A DNA stretch of 64,000 bases, taken from contig RHKY01000002.1 of the NCBI GenBank assembly GCA_008363385.1, positions 124,001 through 188,000 on the forward strand, written 5' to 3'. Positions 1 to 8,345 of this stretch are shown here, in pieces. The position numbers and the translations under genes were made by a program. This stretch comes from Acidobacteriota bacterium (GTDB lineage Bacteria; Acidobacteriota; Thermoanaerobaculia; UBA5066). Every line of letters starts with the position of its first letter. Position 1 is the stretch's first letter. The notes under the pieces are model-generated. The model ran no database searches, was not told the origin of the DNA, and worked only from the letters and a program-made list of their open reading frames with translations.

Positions 1-2
1 CC

Positions 3-944
3 GCGCGCGGCACCGGCGTCGTCTACGTCTCGCACCGGCTGGGAGAGGTCCTCGACGTGGCCGACCGGGTGACGGTCCTGCGCGACGGGAAGGTCGTCTG
101 GACCGGGACCCGGGCGGGGCTGACCGAGGAGGCGCTGATCTCGCGGATGGTGGGGCGCGTCCTCGCGGACGTCTTCCCGAAGCGGGCGAAGGCGCCCGGG
201 GAGGTCGCGCTGGAGCTCTCCGGCTTCTCGGCGCGCGACGAGGCGACCGGGCGGGAGGTGCGCGACGTCTCCCTCCGGGTCCGGCGGGGCGAGGTCCTCG
301 GCCTCGCGGGGCTCGTCGGCGCGGGGCGGAGCGAGCTCCTCCTGGCGCTGGTGGGCGCCTGGGGCCGGAGGACCGGCGGGAGAGTCCGCCTCCAGGGGCG
401 CGAGGTCGCGATCGGCTCGCCGGCCGAGGCGCTCTCGATGGGGCTCGCGCTGGCCCCCGAGGACCGCAAGCGCCAGGGGCTCGTCCTCTCGCTCGACGTT
501 GCGAGGAACGTCTCGCTCGCGAGCCTGCCGTCGATCTCCCGCCTCGGCGTCGTCGACGCCAACGAGGAGGTGCGGAGGGCCGAGGCGGCGGTGGCGGAAC
601 TCGGGATCCGGACGCCGACCGTCGACACGCGGACCGAGAGCCTCTCGGGCGGCAACCAGCAGAAGGTGGTCCTCGCCAAGTGGCGCGAGCTGTCCCCCTC
701 CGTCCTCCTCCTCGACGAGCCGACGCGGGGCGTGGACGTGGGGGCCAAGGCGGAGCTCTACGCCCTCGTCTCCCGGATGGCCGAGGCGGGGACGGCGGTC
801 CTCCTCGCCTCCTCGGAGCTCCCCGAGCTCCTCGGGATGGCCGACCGGATCGCGGTGATGCACGAGGGGCGGCTCGCGGGGACGCTCGCGCGGGACGAGG
901 CGACCGAGGAGCGGCTCCTCCGGCTGGCGACCGGCGGCGCGTGA
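3..944 (+). CDS. xylG: Sugar ABC transporter ATP-binding protein, XylG-like (5' end outside window)
   Basis: This is the C-terminal part of a two-domain ATPase that energises uptake of a pentose-type sugar at the inner membrane. The reading frame is open from the window edge, so the start lies upstream. The first residues (VYVSHRLGEV) are the H-loop of the first ABC domain. A second domain follows with a degenerate Walker A (GLVGAGRSE), the signature LSGGNQQK and the Walker B VLLLDEPTRGVDVG, as is usual for the RbsA/XylG/MglA family. The xylH-like permease starts 11 bp after the stop, so the two are one operon. The XylG assignment rests mainly on that permease. The periplasmic binding protein is probably upstream of the window. 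Confidence 0.93.
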   Translation, partial: ARGTGVVYVSHRLGEVLDVADRVTVLRDGKVVWTGTRAGLTEEALISRMVGRVLADVFPKRAKAPGEVALELSGFSARDEATGREVRDVSLRVRRGEVLGLAGLVGAGRSELLLALVGAWGRRTGGRVRLQGREVAIGSPAEALSMGLALAPEDRKRQGLVLSLDVARNVSLASLPSISRLGVVDANEEVRRAEAAVAELGIRTPTVDTRTESLSGGNQQKVVLAKWRELSPSVLLLDEPTRGVDVGAKAELYALVSRMAEAGTAVLLASSELPELLGMADRIAVMHEGRLAGTLARDEATEERLLRLATGGA

Positions 945-955
945 GGGAGGGAGAG

Positions 956-2128
956 ATGGCGGAGACGGGAACGGCGCTCTCGCGGGCCTTCCGGCGGAAC
1001 GTCCGGCAGTCGGCGATGGTCCTCTCCCTCCTCGGGATCTGGGCCGTCTTCGCCCTGGCCACGGACGGGGTCTTCCTGGCCCCCCGGAACCTCTCGAACC
1101 TCTTCCTCCAGACCGTCGCCGTCGGGATCGCGGCGGCGGGGATGGCGCTCGTCATCGTCGCGGGGCAGATCGACCTGTCGGTCGGGTCGGTGGCGGGGTT
1201 CGCCGGGGCGGTCGCGGCGGTCCTTCAGGTCTCGCACGGCTGGCCCACGGCCCCGGCGATCGCCGCGGGGATCCTCGCCGGGGCGGCCGTCGGCGCCTGG
1301 CACGGCTTCTGGGTCGCCTACCGGCGCGTCCCGGCCTTCGTCGTCACGCTCGCCTCGATGCTCGCCTTCCGCGGCCTGATCCTGGGGATCACGGGCGGGC
1401 AGACGGTCAGCCCCCTCCACGACTCGTTCAAGGGGATCGGGCAGCGCTACCTCCCGCGCCTGACGGGCGGGACGGGGCCCCACGACACGACGCTCCTCCT
1501 GGGGCTCGTGGCGATCGTCCTCTTCGCCCTCTTGGCGGCCCGGCGGCGGAGCCAGCGGCTCCGCTACGGGTTCGAGGTCCTCCCGGCCGGGCTCGAGGCG
1601 CTGAAGGTCGCGGGGATCGCGCTGGCCCTCTCGGCCTTCTTCGCGGTCCTGGCGGCCAACCAGGGGATGCCCGTCGCCGTCCTCCTCCTCGCCCTCGTCG
1701 TCGTCGCGCTGGACTTCGTCGCGCGTCACACCGTCTTCGGCCGGCACCTCTACGCGGCGGGGGCGGGCCCGGAGGCGGCGCGCCTCTCGGGGATCGACGT
1801 CAAGAAGCGGGTCTTCCAGCTCTTCGCCCTCTTCGGCGCGCTGACGGGCCTGTCGGGGATCGTCCTGACGGCGCGGCTGAACGCGGCGACGACCTCGGCC
1901 GGCGTCAACATGGAGCTCGACGCCATCGCGGCGGCCGTCATCGGCGGGACGAGCCTGATGGGGGGCGAGGGGACCGTCACCGGGGCCGTCGTCGGCGCGC
2001 TCATCATGGCGAGCCTCGACAACGGGATGAGCCTCCTGAACCTGGACGTGACGTTCCAGTACGTCGTCAAGGGGCTCGTCCTCCTCCTCGCCGTCTGGGT
2101 CGACATGGCGACGAGGAAGAGGGGGTAG
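956..2128 (+). CDS. xylH: Sugar ABC transporter permease, XylH-like
   Basis: This 390-residue inner-membrane permease forms the channel of the importer whose ATPase precedes it. It matches the BPD_transp_2 family. GQIDLSVGS in the first third is the family hallmark. WVAYRRVPAFVVTLASMLAFRG and the following 'ITGGQTVSP..IGQ.YLP' stretch closely resemble E. coli XylH, as I recall that sequence. The C-terminal GGTSLMGGEGTV is the conserved EAA-like loop. About ten hydrophobic segments are visible. The ATG at 956 is preceded by GGAGGGAGAG. A longer in-frame opening upstream overlaps the ATPase gene and lacks permease-like sequence. Xylose is the likely but unproven substrate. Confidence 0.93.
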   Translation: MAETGTALSRAFRRNVRQSAMVLSLLGIWAVFALATDGVFLAPRNLSNLFLQTVAVGIAAAGMALVIVAGQIDLSVGSVAGFAGAVAAVLQVSHGWPTAPAIAAGILAGAAVGAWHGFWVAYRRVPAFVVTLASMLAFRGLILGITGGQTVSPLHDSFKGIGQRYLPRLTGGTGPHDTTLLLGLVAIVLFALLAARRRSQRLRYGFEVLPAGLEALKVAGIALALSAFFAVLAANQGMPVAVLLLALVVVALDFVARHTVFGRHLYAAGAGPEAARLSGIDVKKRVFQLFALFGALTGLSGIVLTARLNAATTSAGVNMELDAIAAAVIGGTSLMGGEGTVTGAVVGALIMASLDNGMSLLNLDVTFQYVVKGLVLLLAVWVDMATRKRG

Positions 2129-2133
2129 GGGCA

Positions 2134-3102
2134 CTACGCGCCGGGGTGGGTCGTGGGTAAGCCCATCTGCGCCGGCCAGCGCCCGAACGGCTCGAGCGGG
2201 CGCGGGCGGCGGGCCCGGTCCATCAGCAGCTCGGCCATCGCGTCGACGATCCAGCGGAAGTTCTCCTCCCCCACCGAGTGGAGGTCTGCGTCGGGGGCGC
2301 AGTTCATGAAGTCGATCGCGTAGGGGACGCCGTCCCTCACCGCCAGCTCCACCGTGTTCAGGTCGTACCCGAGGGCGCGGCAGAGGGCGAGCGCGTCGCG
2401 CTCGACCTTCTCCTGCATCGCCGGGTCGATGGCGCGGCCCCTGGCCCCCTCGTACCGGAGGTGGTGGGGCTGGCGCGGGTCGTACGGCATGACGTGGACC
2501 TTCTCGCGCCCGACGACGTAGCAGCGGTAGTAGTCGGTGAAGTCGATCGCCTCCTGGGCCATCATGGCGAGGTCCCGCGTCTCGTCGTACGACCGGAAGA
2601 ACTCGTCGCGGTCGTGGCACTTGTAGACGTCGCGCCAGCCGCCGCCGTGGGCCGGCTTCATGAAGATCGGGAAGCCGAGGTAGGCGAAGACCTCGTCCCA
2701 GTCGACGAACTTCAGGTTCCTGAACGACGTCGACTGCGTTCCCGGCGGGTGCTCCTTGTGCGGCAGGAGGACGGTCTTCGGGACGGCGACCCCGGCCGCC
2801 TGCGCGGCGAGGTTGTCGAAGAACTTGTCGTCGGCCGACCACCAGAACGGGTTGTTGACCACCTGGACGCCCCGGGCGGCGGCGCACTTGAGGAAGATCC
2901 GGTAGTACGGGACGTCCTGGCTGATCCGGTCCAGGATGACGGCCTCCTCGAAACCCTGCTCCTGGGAGATGTGGCCGATCTTCACCGGAGCGGCCTGGAC
3001 GTCCTCGCCGTTCTTCTCGGCCCGGGCGTTGATCTCGTTCATCAGCGCCCAGGGGAAGGTGTCCTCCATCCCGAACAGGATCCCGATCCGCTTCGTGGCC
3101 AT
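2134..3102 (-). CDS. ATP-grasp (RimK-like) ligase
   Basis: This cytosolic 322-residue protein has an ATP-grasp fold. Such enzymes activate a carboxylate as acyl-phosphate and ligate it to an amine or thiol. Visible elements are the KP plus glycine loop (FMKPAHGGGWRDV, about residues 147-159), a following YYRCYVVG strand, and the metal-binding C-terminal pattern VELAVRDGVPYAIDFMNCAPD with E, D and N spaced as in the family. The N-terminal region (RIGILFGMEDTFPWA) is the pre-ATP-grasp domain. It ends 6 bp from the convergent xylH stop. It is divergent from an esterase gene with 90 bp between starts, suggesting joint regulation and a ligase/hydrolase pair. The substrate is unknown. Confidence 0.8.
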   Translation of the reverse strand: MATKRIGILFGMEDTFPWALMNEINARAEKNGEDVQAAPVKIGHISQEQGFEEAVILDRISQDVPYYRIFLKCAAARGVQVVNNPFWWSADDKFFDNLAAQAAGVAVPKTVLLPHKEHPPGTQSTSFRNLKFVDWDEVFAYLGFPIFMKPAHGGGWRDVYKCHDRDEFFRSYDETRDLAMMAQEAIDFTDYYRCYVVGREKVHVMPYDPRQPHHLRYEGARGRAIDPAMQEKVERDALALCRALGYDLNTVELAVRDGVPYAIDFMNCAPDADLHSVGEENFRWIVDAMAELLMDRARRPRPLEPFGRWPAQMGLPTTHPGA

Positions 3103-3178
3103 GTGCGCTCCTTCTCCGCTTCCGGGGCCGGGTGGCGGGGATCCTACCAGCCCCGGAACGGGGGCGGAGGACCTCGTC

Positions 3179-3184
3179 TAGACT
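3179..3184 (+). promoter_or_regulatory. -10-like TAGACT, 8 bp before the esterase start
   Basis: TAGACT fits a TANNNT -10 element and lies 8 bp before the ATG at 3193. There is no Shine-Dalgarno sequence in between, so the transcript would be leaderless or nearly so. No good -35 hexamer is seen. Confidence 0.4.
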
Positions 3185-3192
3185 CCCCGGCC

Positions 3193-3900
3193 ATGAAGCG
3201 CGACTACGGGTACTGGCACAGCAGCAGCCTCGGGCGGACGATGGAGTACCTCTGGTTCGGCGAGAGGGGACGGCCGGTCCTCTTCTTCCCCACCTCGATG
3301 GGCCGCTTCTACCAGACCGAGGACTTCGGCCTGACCGGGGCGCTCGCCGACAAGGTGGACGAGGGGTACCTCCAGCTGATCTGCGTCGACTCGGTGGACG
3401 AGGAGAGCTGGTACAACAACTCCATCCACCCGGCAGATCGTGCGCGGCGGCACGCCCAGTACGACGCCTACCTCCGGTACGAGATGGTCCCGTACATCTG
3501 GGACCGCGCCCAGGACGGGAACATCGCCGTCTGCGGCGCCTCGTTCGGGGCCTACCACGCCGCGAACATGGCCGGGCGCTACCCCGGGATCGTCACGAAG
3601 GCGATCCTCTTCTCGGGCCTCTACCACGTCGGCCGGTACCTGGACGGCTACTGGGACGAGACCTGCTACTACCACTGCCCGGAGGCGTACATCTCGAACA
3701 TGTCGCCCGACTGGGCCGAGCAGCTGAAGCGGGTGGAGTGGATCATCGCCACGGGCGAGCACGACTCCCTGATCGGCGAGAACCGGCACTTCGCCGACAT
3801 CCTCTGGGGGAAGGGGATCCCGGCCTACGCCGAGTTCTGGCCCGGGGTCTTCGGGCACGACTGGCCGTTCTGGAGGGAGGCCGTCCGGCGCTTCATCTGA
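3193..3900 (+). CDS. Putative esterase (alpha/beta hydrolase, EstD-like)
   Basis: This 235-residue cytosolic alpha/beta hydrolase of the putative-esterase family has the nucleophile elbow CGASFGAY (GxSxG, serine about residue 117). An acidic residue follows in GEHDS, and a histidine occurs in FGHDWPFW near the C-terminus, giving a plausible Ser-Asp-His triad. No signal peptide is present. The ATG at 3193 was chosen because the conserved region begins at once (MKRDYGYWHSSSLGR). In-frame sequence further upstream runs antisense through the ATP-grasp gene and is not protein-like. The gene is head-to-head with that ligase. Its substrate could be an ester or thioester made or consumed by the ligase, which is inference. 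Confidence 0.85.
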   Translation: MKRDYGYWHSSSLGRTMEYLWFGERGRPVLFFPTSMGRFYQTEDFGLTGALADKVDEGYLQLICVDSVDEESWYNNSIHPADRARRHAQYDAYLRYEMVPYIWDRAQDGNIAVCGASFGAYHAANMAGRYPGIVTKAILFSGLYHVGRYLDGYWDETCYYHCPEAYISNMSPDWAEQLKRVEWIIATGEHDSLIGENRHFADILWGKGIPAYAEFWPGVFGHDWPFWREAVRRFI

Positions 3901-3990
3901 TGTGGACCGGGGGAACCCGGGACCGTGCGGGCTGCGGCGTGGGTTGGGACCCGCGATGCAGGCGGTTCCCCCCTCCGCCACGGTGAGGTG

Positions 3991-4008
3991 GGCCCGCTCC
4001 CGCGGGCC
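3991..4008. terminator. GC hairpin between convergent genes
   Basis: Seven-base-pair arms GGCCCGC (3991-3997) and GCGGGCC (4002-4008) flank a TCCC loop. It lies between the esterase stop and the stop of the convergent secreted HEAT-like gene. There is no clear T-run on either side, so the terminator role is inferred from position. Confidence 0.45.
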
Positions 4009-4009
4009 T

Positions 4010-5068
4010 TCAGTCCTTCATCTTCTTCGTGGCCTTCTCGCGGGCCTTGGCCAGCTCGGGCGCGAGCTTCGGGTCCTCGGGCGGCAGCTGTCCGGACTCG
4101 AGGAAGCCGACGAGGGCCGTCAGCTTCTCGCGCCAGCGCTCGACGGGCGGGACCCTCGCGGCGAGGTCCTTCTCGCCGAGGAGGTGGAGGGCGTAGAGGA
4201 GGTGCCAGGAGTTCTCGGCGTCGCCCGCGGGGTCCCACTCCGGGAGCTTCTTCTTCCTCGTCAGGACCGCGTCGAGCTCCTCCTCCGCCCCCGGCGTGCC
4301 GAGGCGGCCGAGGGAGACCGCGGCGGCCTGGTAGACGCTCTGGTCCTCGGCCGTCCGGAAGAGGGCCAGGAGCCGCTCGGCCGCGGCCGGCTCACCGGCC
4401 CCCGCGAACCCCAGCCACGTCGCCCCGTGCTCGAGGACGTCGTCGTCCTTCTCGCGCCCCAGCCGCGCGCAGAGCGCCCGGACGGCCTCCGGGTCCGGCG
4501 CCAGGCCGAGCAGGCCGGGGAACGCTCTCCCCGCCACCTCCCACCCGATCCGGGCGAGGAGGACCGAGATCGGCTTGCTCCCGTACAGGACGATCCGGAC
4601 CGGGACCGGAGGAGGGGCCTCTCCCTCCGCCGGCTTCAGCGCCACCTCCACCCGGCCGTACGCGATCTCGTTCGGCAGCGCGCCGAACGGGGGCGCGAAG
4701 GCGTCGATCCGAAGCTCCTTCACCGCCACCTCGAGCATCGCCCCCTCCCCTTCCTTCACGCCGAGGACGGCGAGCGCGTCGGTGGCCCCCCGCTGGATCG
4801 CCTTCGGCACCTCGCCGGGGTCCTCGACGTAGAAGCCGATGAGCTTGTTGAAACCCATCACACCCCAGGCGACGAGGGGGTCGGCGGGCCGCTCGTCCCT
4901 CACGACGACCTTTACCGCCCGCGGCGACTCGGCGTAGAGCCGCCCCACCTTCGGCGGGAACGGTTCGATCCTCGCCTTCACGACGGCCGCCGCGGCCGGC
5001 GGTGGCGCGGAGAGGAGCGCGGCGAGGAGCGGGAAGAGGACGCGGGTCGGGAACGGGCGGGGCGTCAT
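4010..5068 (-). CDS. Secreted HEAT-repeat-like protein
   Basis: This 352-residue protein has an N-terminal signal peptide (hydrophobic LLAALLSAPPPAAAA, about residues 13-27) and is probably periplasmic. Residues about 30-180 form a beta-rich domain recalling YajG-type lipoprotein modules (KVVVRDERPADPLV.. and LEVAVKELRID). The second half has helical HEAT/PBS-lyase-like repeats (AAAVSLGRLGTPGAEEELDAVL). The C-terminus is lysine-rich. The start is preceded by GGGGAGGAAG. It sits downstream of the DUF2383/153-residue operon on the same strand with an 85-bp gap. The function is unknown. Confidence 0.75.
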   Translation of the reverse strand: MTPRPFPTRVLFPLLAALLSAPPPAAAAVVKARIEPFPPKVGRLYAESPRAVKVVVRDERPADPLVAWGVMGFNKLIGFYVEDPGEVPKAIQRGATDALAVLGVKEGEGAMLEVAVKELRIDAFAPPFGALPNEIAYGRVEVALKPAEGEAPPPVPVRIVLYGSKPISVLLARIGWEVAGRAFPGLLGLAPDPEAVRALCARLGREKDDDVLEHGATWLGFAGAGEPAAAERLLALFRTAEDQSVYQAAAVSLGRLGTPGAEEELDAVLTRKKKLPEWDPAGDAENSWHLLYALHLLGEKDLAARVPPVERWREKLTALVGFLESGQLPPEDPKLAPELAKAREKATKKMKD

Positions 5069-5153
5069 GCGCGGACTTCCTCCCCGCGCGGGCCCGTCCG
5101 GGCGGCAGGGCCGCGCGCCGTCGGTCCCGGCGGATCCTCCACCCTGCGGCAGT

Positions 5154-5615
5154 CTAGTCTCCCCGGGGCCGGGAGCGGTCCTCGAACCAGCGGTGGACGC
5201 GGAGGATCCCCTCGGCCGCGTCGAGGGTGGTCGCCCCGAGCTGGAAGGCCTCGTGGGGCGAGAGCGTCAGCTGCTCGGGGGACTTCTCGGCCGCCAGCTC
5301 GAGCACCTTGTGCGCGTACCGGGGCTCGGCCACGAGGCGCTGGTCGAGGAGCCGGACGATGGCCTCCGGCGACGGGGCGAGGTGGTAGGTCCGGAGGAAC
5401 GAAGGGTGCGGGAGGTCGGAGACCTGGAACGACTCGACGAGGCTGTCGAACCCGATCTCGGTGACGAAGGCGACCAGCTCCGCCCGGCCGGCCAGGGTTC
5501 CACCGAGGACGAGGCTGCCGTGCTCGTGCGTGCTCCCCAGCGGGACGACCTGGATGTTCTCGAGCTTGTTCCTGAGGAGGAAGAGCGTCCGGAACGGCGT
5601 GTCGGCCATCGTCAT
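5154..5615 (-). CDS. Hypothetical 153-residue protein, second gene of a DUF2383 operon
   Basis: I do not recognise this protein. It is soluble, mixed alpha/beta, without signal peptide or membrane segment. The N-terminus is MTMADTPFRTLFLLRNKLEN and it carries a repeated leucine-rich pattern (LLDQRLVAEPRYAHKVLELAA). The ATG at 5615 is preceded by GGGAGGA at good spacing. It starts 28 bp after the stop of the DUF2383 gene, so both are probably transcribed from the sigma54-type promoter at 6154-6168. A role in the same stress response is inferred from position only. Confidence 0.7.
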   Translation of the reverse strand: MTMADTPFRTLFLLRNKLENIQVVPLGSTHEHGSLVLGGTLAGRAELVAFVTEIGFDSLVESFQVSDLPHPSFLRTYHLAPSPEAIVRLLDQRLVAEPRYAHKVLELAAEKSPEQLTLSPHEAFQLGATTLDAAEGILRVHRWFEDRSRPRGD

Positions 5616-5643
5616 CGTGGTCCTCCCTTCTTGCGCCAGGCTC

Positions 5644-6084
5644 CTACGCCGAGAGCCGCGAGAGGATCGCGGAGAGCTCGGCGATGTGCTTCCTCTGTCG
5701 CGGGATCAGCTCGAGCACCAGGAGATCGCGGGAGGCACCGTCCAGGACCCGGTTCGCCTCCTCGCAAAGCTTCAGGCCCGCCTCCTCCCCCTCGAGGAGC
5801 TCGCGGATCGTCGCGGTGTCCCGCAGGAGCGTGAACGCCCCCCAGGTCCCCGCCTCGCTCGCCGGGACGCCGCCCAGCTCCCGGACGGCCAGCTGGAGCG
5901 CCGCCACCGTCCGCTGGTGCTCCGCGGCGAAACGGAGGATCTCCGCGGCGTCCACGGCGGCCCGGCCCTCGGCCGACCGGAGGGCGTGCTGGTAGGCGTT
6001 CACGGCGGCGAGTTCGCCCCGCAGCAGCACGTTGAGACCCTCGATCGCGGCGGCCGGGTCGATCGAGCCCGCCCCGCCGTTCAT
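5644..6084 (-). CDS. DUF2383 (PA2169-type four-helix) protein, copy 1
   Basis: This 146-residue ferritin-like four-helix protein belongs to the DUF2383/PA2169 family. The core starts at LNVLLRGELAAVNAYQHAL and continues with AEHQRTV, GEEAGLKLCEEA and LELIPRQRKHIAEL. Glu and His residues at these places resemble a di-iron ferritin-like site. Metal binding is not established for the family. A paralogue at 11049-11480 shares most of these motifs. A sigma54-type promoter lies 70 bp upstream of the start. Family members commonly sit with CsbD, DUF883 and other stress genes, as here. Confidence 0.85.
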   Translation of the reverse strand: MNGGAGSIDPAAAIEGLNVLLRGELAAVNAYQHALRSAEGRAAVDAAEILRFAAEHQRTVAALQLAVRELGGVPASEAGTWGAFTLLRDTATIRELLEGEEAGLKLCEEANRVLDGASRDLLVLELIPRQRKHIAELSAILSRLSA

Positions 6085-6153
6085 CGGCGTTCCCCCGGGT
6101 GTCGCGACGGGGCCGGGTGCACGCTCATGGGGTCCCTCACCAGCCGTGAGGTC

Positions 6154-6168
6154 GCACGAGACGTGCCA
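6154..6168 (-). promoter_or_regulatory. Sigma54 (-24/-12) promoter for DUF2383 copy 1
   Basis: On the minus strand the sequence reads TGGCACG-TCTC-GTGC, with the invariant GG and GC ten bases apart. The predicted transcription start is near 6142, giving a leader of about 58 nt before the ATG at 6084. Confidence 0.8.
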
Positions 6169-6219
6169 CCGGGAACGCGGCGGGACCGGGCGCTGGCGGT
6201 CCCTCCCCGGACCGGCCCG

Positions 6220-6248
6220 TTGACGTTTGCGTGGGGAGGGTCGATTCT
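6220..6248 (+). promoter_or_regulatory. Sigma70-type promoter for the kinase-like/activator operon
   Basis: TTGACG (6220-6225), a 17-bp spacer and GATTCT (6243-6248) lie 28 bp before the ATG at 6276. The -35 is near consensus and the -10 is weak. This would let the regulators be expressed independently of sigma54. An inverted repeat TTCTCG-TCCT-CGAGAA (6245-6260) overlaps the -10 region and could be an operator. Confidence 0.45.
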
Positions 6249-6275
6249 CGTCCTCGAGAACGCCCGAGGCGCTGC

Positions 6276-6950
6276 ATGACCGACGTCCTTCCGCCCGAGC
6301 CGACCGGGGGAGTGGCTGGTGCGCTGGGAACGCTCCGGCACGCCCTGGCCGACCCGCTCTCGGCCGCGGGGATGAAGCTCGTGCTCCTGGAGCGCCGCCT
6401 CGCGGCGGGCGGCTCCGGCGGGCCGGACCTCCTGGAGAAGGTCCGCGGCGCCAGGGCCGAGCTGGCCGTCGCGGGCCGGCTCATCGACCTGCTGCCGCGC
6501 CTTCAGTCCATCGCGACGGAGGCGCCGGGAGAGACGACGGTCGGGGCGCTCTGCCGCGAGGCGGGGGTCGTCCTCGAGGGAGACGTCGGGCCCGGTTCCC
6601 GGGTCCTCCTGCGGCGCCTGGCCTCGACCGACGCCCTGCGGGCGGTGGTGGCGTTCCTCGCGTCGCTCGACCCCGCGCGGGCGCCGCTCGGGGCACGCGC
6701 CGAGGCCGCGCCCGCGCGCGCCTCCCTCCGGATCGAGGCCGCCGGCGGGTCCGGCGCGCCCGGCGGGACGGACCCGGAGCAGCTCTTCCACCCGTCGCGG
6801 GTCGCGGTGCCGTCCGAGGAGCTGTTCCTGGCCCGCGCCGCCGTCGAGTCCGACGGGGGCCGCCTCGACATCTTCGAGGAGAGCGGCCGGGTCGTCGCGC
6901 GGCTCTCGTGGCCCCGGCCGGCCGGGGACGAGGGAGGGGTGCCGGCGTGA
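6276..6950 (+). CDS. Degenerate histidine-kinase-like protein, partner of the sigma54 activator
   Basis: This 224-residue protein looks like a histidine kinase core that has lost its catalytic parts. LRHALADPLSAAGMKLVLLE near the N-terminus aligns with the HisKA helix pattern (H..NPLS). The canonical phospho-acceptor histidine is displaced, and no N-box is found. The end (LFHPSRVAVPSEELFLARAAVESDGGRL) resembles the G2 and final part of a HATPase domain without its glycines. The gene overlaps the next one by GTGA, so the two are translationally coupled. I infer an allosteric or anti-activator role for it. The ATG at 6276 has GAGG upstream; an earlier in-frame GTG at 6231 is less likely. Confidence 0.6.
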   Translation: MTDVLPPEPTGGVAGALGTLRHALADPLSAAGMKLVLLERRLAAGGSGGPDLLEKVRGARAELAVAGRLIDLLPRLQSIATEAPGETTVGALCREAGVVLEGDVGPGSRVLLRRLASTDALRAVVAFLASLDPARAPLGARAEAAPARASLRIEAAGGSGAPGGTDPEQLFHPSRVAVPSEELFLARAAVESDGGRLDIFEESGRVVARLSWPRPAGDEGGVPA

Positions 6951-8329
6951 AGGTCCTCGTCGTCGAGGACGAGCCGGGGTCCCGAAACGAGCTCGTCGAG
7001 CTGGTGAGGGACCTGGGGTACTCGGCCTCCGCCGCGGGCTCCGTGGCCGAGGCCGACGCGGCGCTCGCGCGGCTCCTGCCGGACGTCTGCGTCACCGACC
7101 TCGGCCTCCCGGACGGGGACGGCCTCGACGTCGTACGCGCGGCGAAGGCCGCGGGCCGCGACTGCGCCGTCGTTGTCCTGACCGGGAGGGGCTCGGTCAA
7201 ATCGGCGATCGAGGCGATGAAGGCGGGCGCCCACGACTTCCTCCTCAAGCCGCTCAAGACCGCGCAGCTGGCCTCGGCGCTGGCCCAGCTCTCCGAGCAG
7301 CACGAGGCGGCACGCGGTCTCCTGCCGGCGGTGCTCCCGGACCCCGACGCCGCCGGCGGCCTCGCCGGGATGGTCGGCCGCTCGGCGCCGATGCTGGAGG
7401 TCTTCCGCCTCCTCACCCGCGTCGCCCGCTCGAACGCGCCCGTGATGATCACCGGCGAGAGCGGGTCCGGGAAGGAGGTCGCGGCCGCGACCGTCCACCT
7501 CCTGTCGCGGCGCGCGAAGCGGCCGTTCGTCGCCGTCAACTGCGGCGCGATCTCGCCGACCCTCGTCGAGAGCGAGCTCTTCGGGCACGAGAAGGGGGCG
7601 TTCACCGGGGCGGACCGGCGCCGCGCCGGGACGTTCGAGATGGCCCACGGGGGGACGCTCTTCCTCGACGAGGTGACGGAGATGCCCCCGGAGCTGCAGG
7701 TGAAGTTACTGCGGGTCCTGGAGACCCGGACCTTCCGGCGCGTGGGCGGGACCGAGGAGCTGGACATGGACGTCCGGCTCGTGGCCAGCTCCAACCGCGA
7801 CCTCGCCGACGCGGTCCGGCGGGAGGCCTTCCGGGCCGACCTCTTCTACCGGCTGAACGTCTTCCCCCTCCGGCTGCCGCCGCTGAGGGAACGCAGGGAG
7901 GACGTCCCGCTCCTGGCGGAGCGCTTCCTCTCGGAGATCGAGGAGAAGGAGCGGCGCGGCTTCTCGTCCTTCGAGCCGCCTGCGCTCGAGGCGCTCTGCC
8001 GCCACGACTGGCCCGGGAACGTGCGGGAGCTGAAGAACGCCGTCCACCGGGCCTACGTCCTCTCCGACCCGCCCGCGATCCAGGCCGAGGCGGCCGAGGC
8101 GGTCCTCACGGACTCGGGAGCCACCGACGTCCGTCCGACCGCGGGAGACGAGGAGAGCTGGCCCGCGGTCCCGGTCCGCGTCGGCGAGACGCTCCAGGCC
8201 GTCGAGAGGAAGGTCCTCACCGCGACCCTCCAGGCCGTGAAGGGCGACAAGCGGGCGGCCGCCGAGCTCCTCGGCGTCAGCCTGAAGACGATCTACAACA
8301 AGCTCAGGGAATACCAGCTGGAGCCGTAG
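6947..8329 (+). CDS. Sigma54-dependent response regulator (NtrC family)
   Basis: This 460-residue transcription activator has three parts. An N-terminal receiver (MKVLVVEDEP, phospho-acceptor D51 in VTDLGLPD) is followed by a central AAA+ domain with Walker A GESGSGKE, the sigma54-contact loop GAFTGA at residues 217-222, Walker B GGTLFLDEV and the R-finger region FRADLFYRLNVFPLRLPPLR. The C-terminal Fis-type helix-turn-helix is DKRAAAELLGVSLKTIYNKL. It would bind upstream sites and drive open-complex formation by sigma54 polymerase. Seven sigma54-type promoters lie within 9 kb, so it is the obvious candidate activator. The GTG start at 6947 overlaps the preceding stop and has GGGAGGGG before it. 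Confidence 0.95.
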   Translation: MKVLVVEDEPGSRNELVELVRDLGYSASAAGSVAEADAALARLLPDVCVTDLGLPDGDGLDVVRAAKAAGRDCAVVVLTGRGSVKSAIEAMKAGAHDFLLKPLKTAQLASALAQLSEQHEAARGLLPAVLPDPDAAGGLAGMVGRSAPMLEVFRLLTRVARSNAPVMITGESGSGKEVAAATVHLLSRRAKRPFVAVNCGAISPTLVESELFGHEKGAFTGADRRRAGTFEMAHGGTLFLDEVTEMPPELQVKLLRVLETRTFRRVGGTEELDMDVRLVASSNRDLADAVRREAFRADLFYRLNVFPLRLPPLRERREDVPLLAERFLSEIEEKERRGFSSFEPPALEALCRHDWPGNVRELKNAVHRAYVLSDPPAIQAEAAEAVLTDSGATDVRPTAGDEESWPAVPVRVGETLQAVERKVLTATLQAVKGDKRAAAELLGVSLKTIYNKLREYQLEP

Positions 8330-8345
8330 GGTCCCGCGCCCGCCC

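Noticed and set aside
758-2887. Long minus-strand open frame across the xylG/xylH genes
   Set aside because: Arg/Gly/Asp-rich low-complexity translation; the plus-strand permease and the minus-strand ATP-grasp gene in another frame explain the DNA.
3210-3230. TGGCAC with GC ten bases later inside the esterase start
   Set aside because: It lies within coding sequence of a conserved family start and points at no further gene; likely chance.
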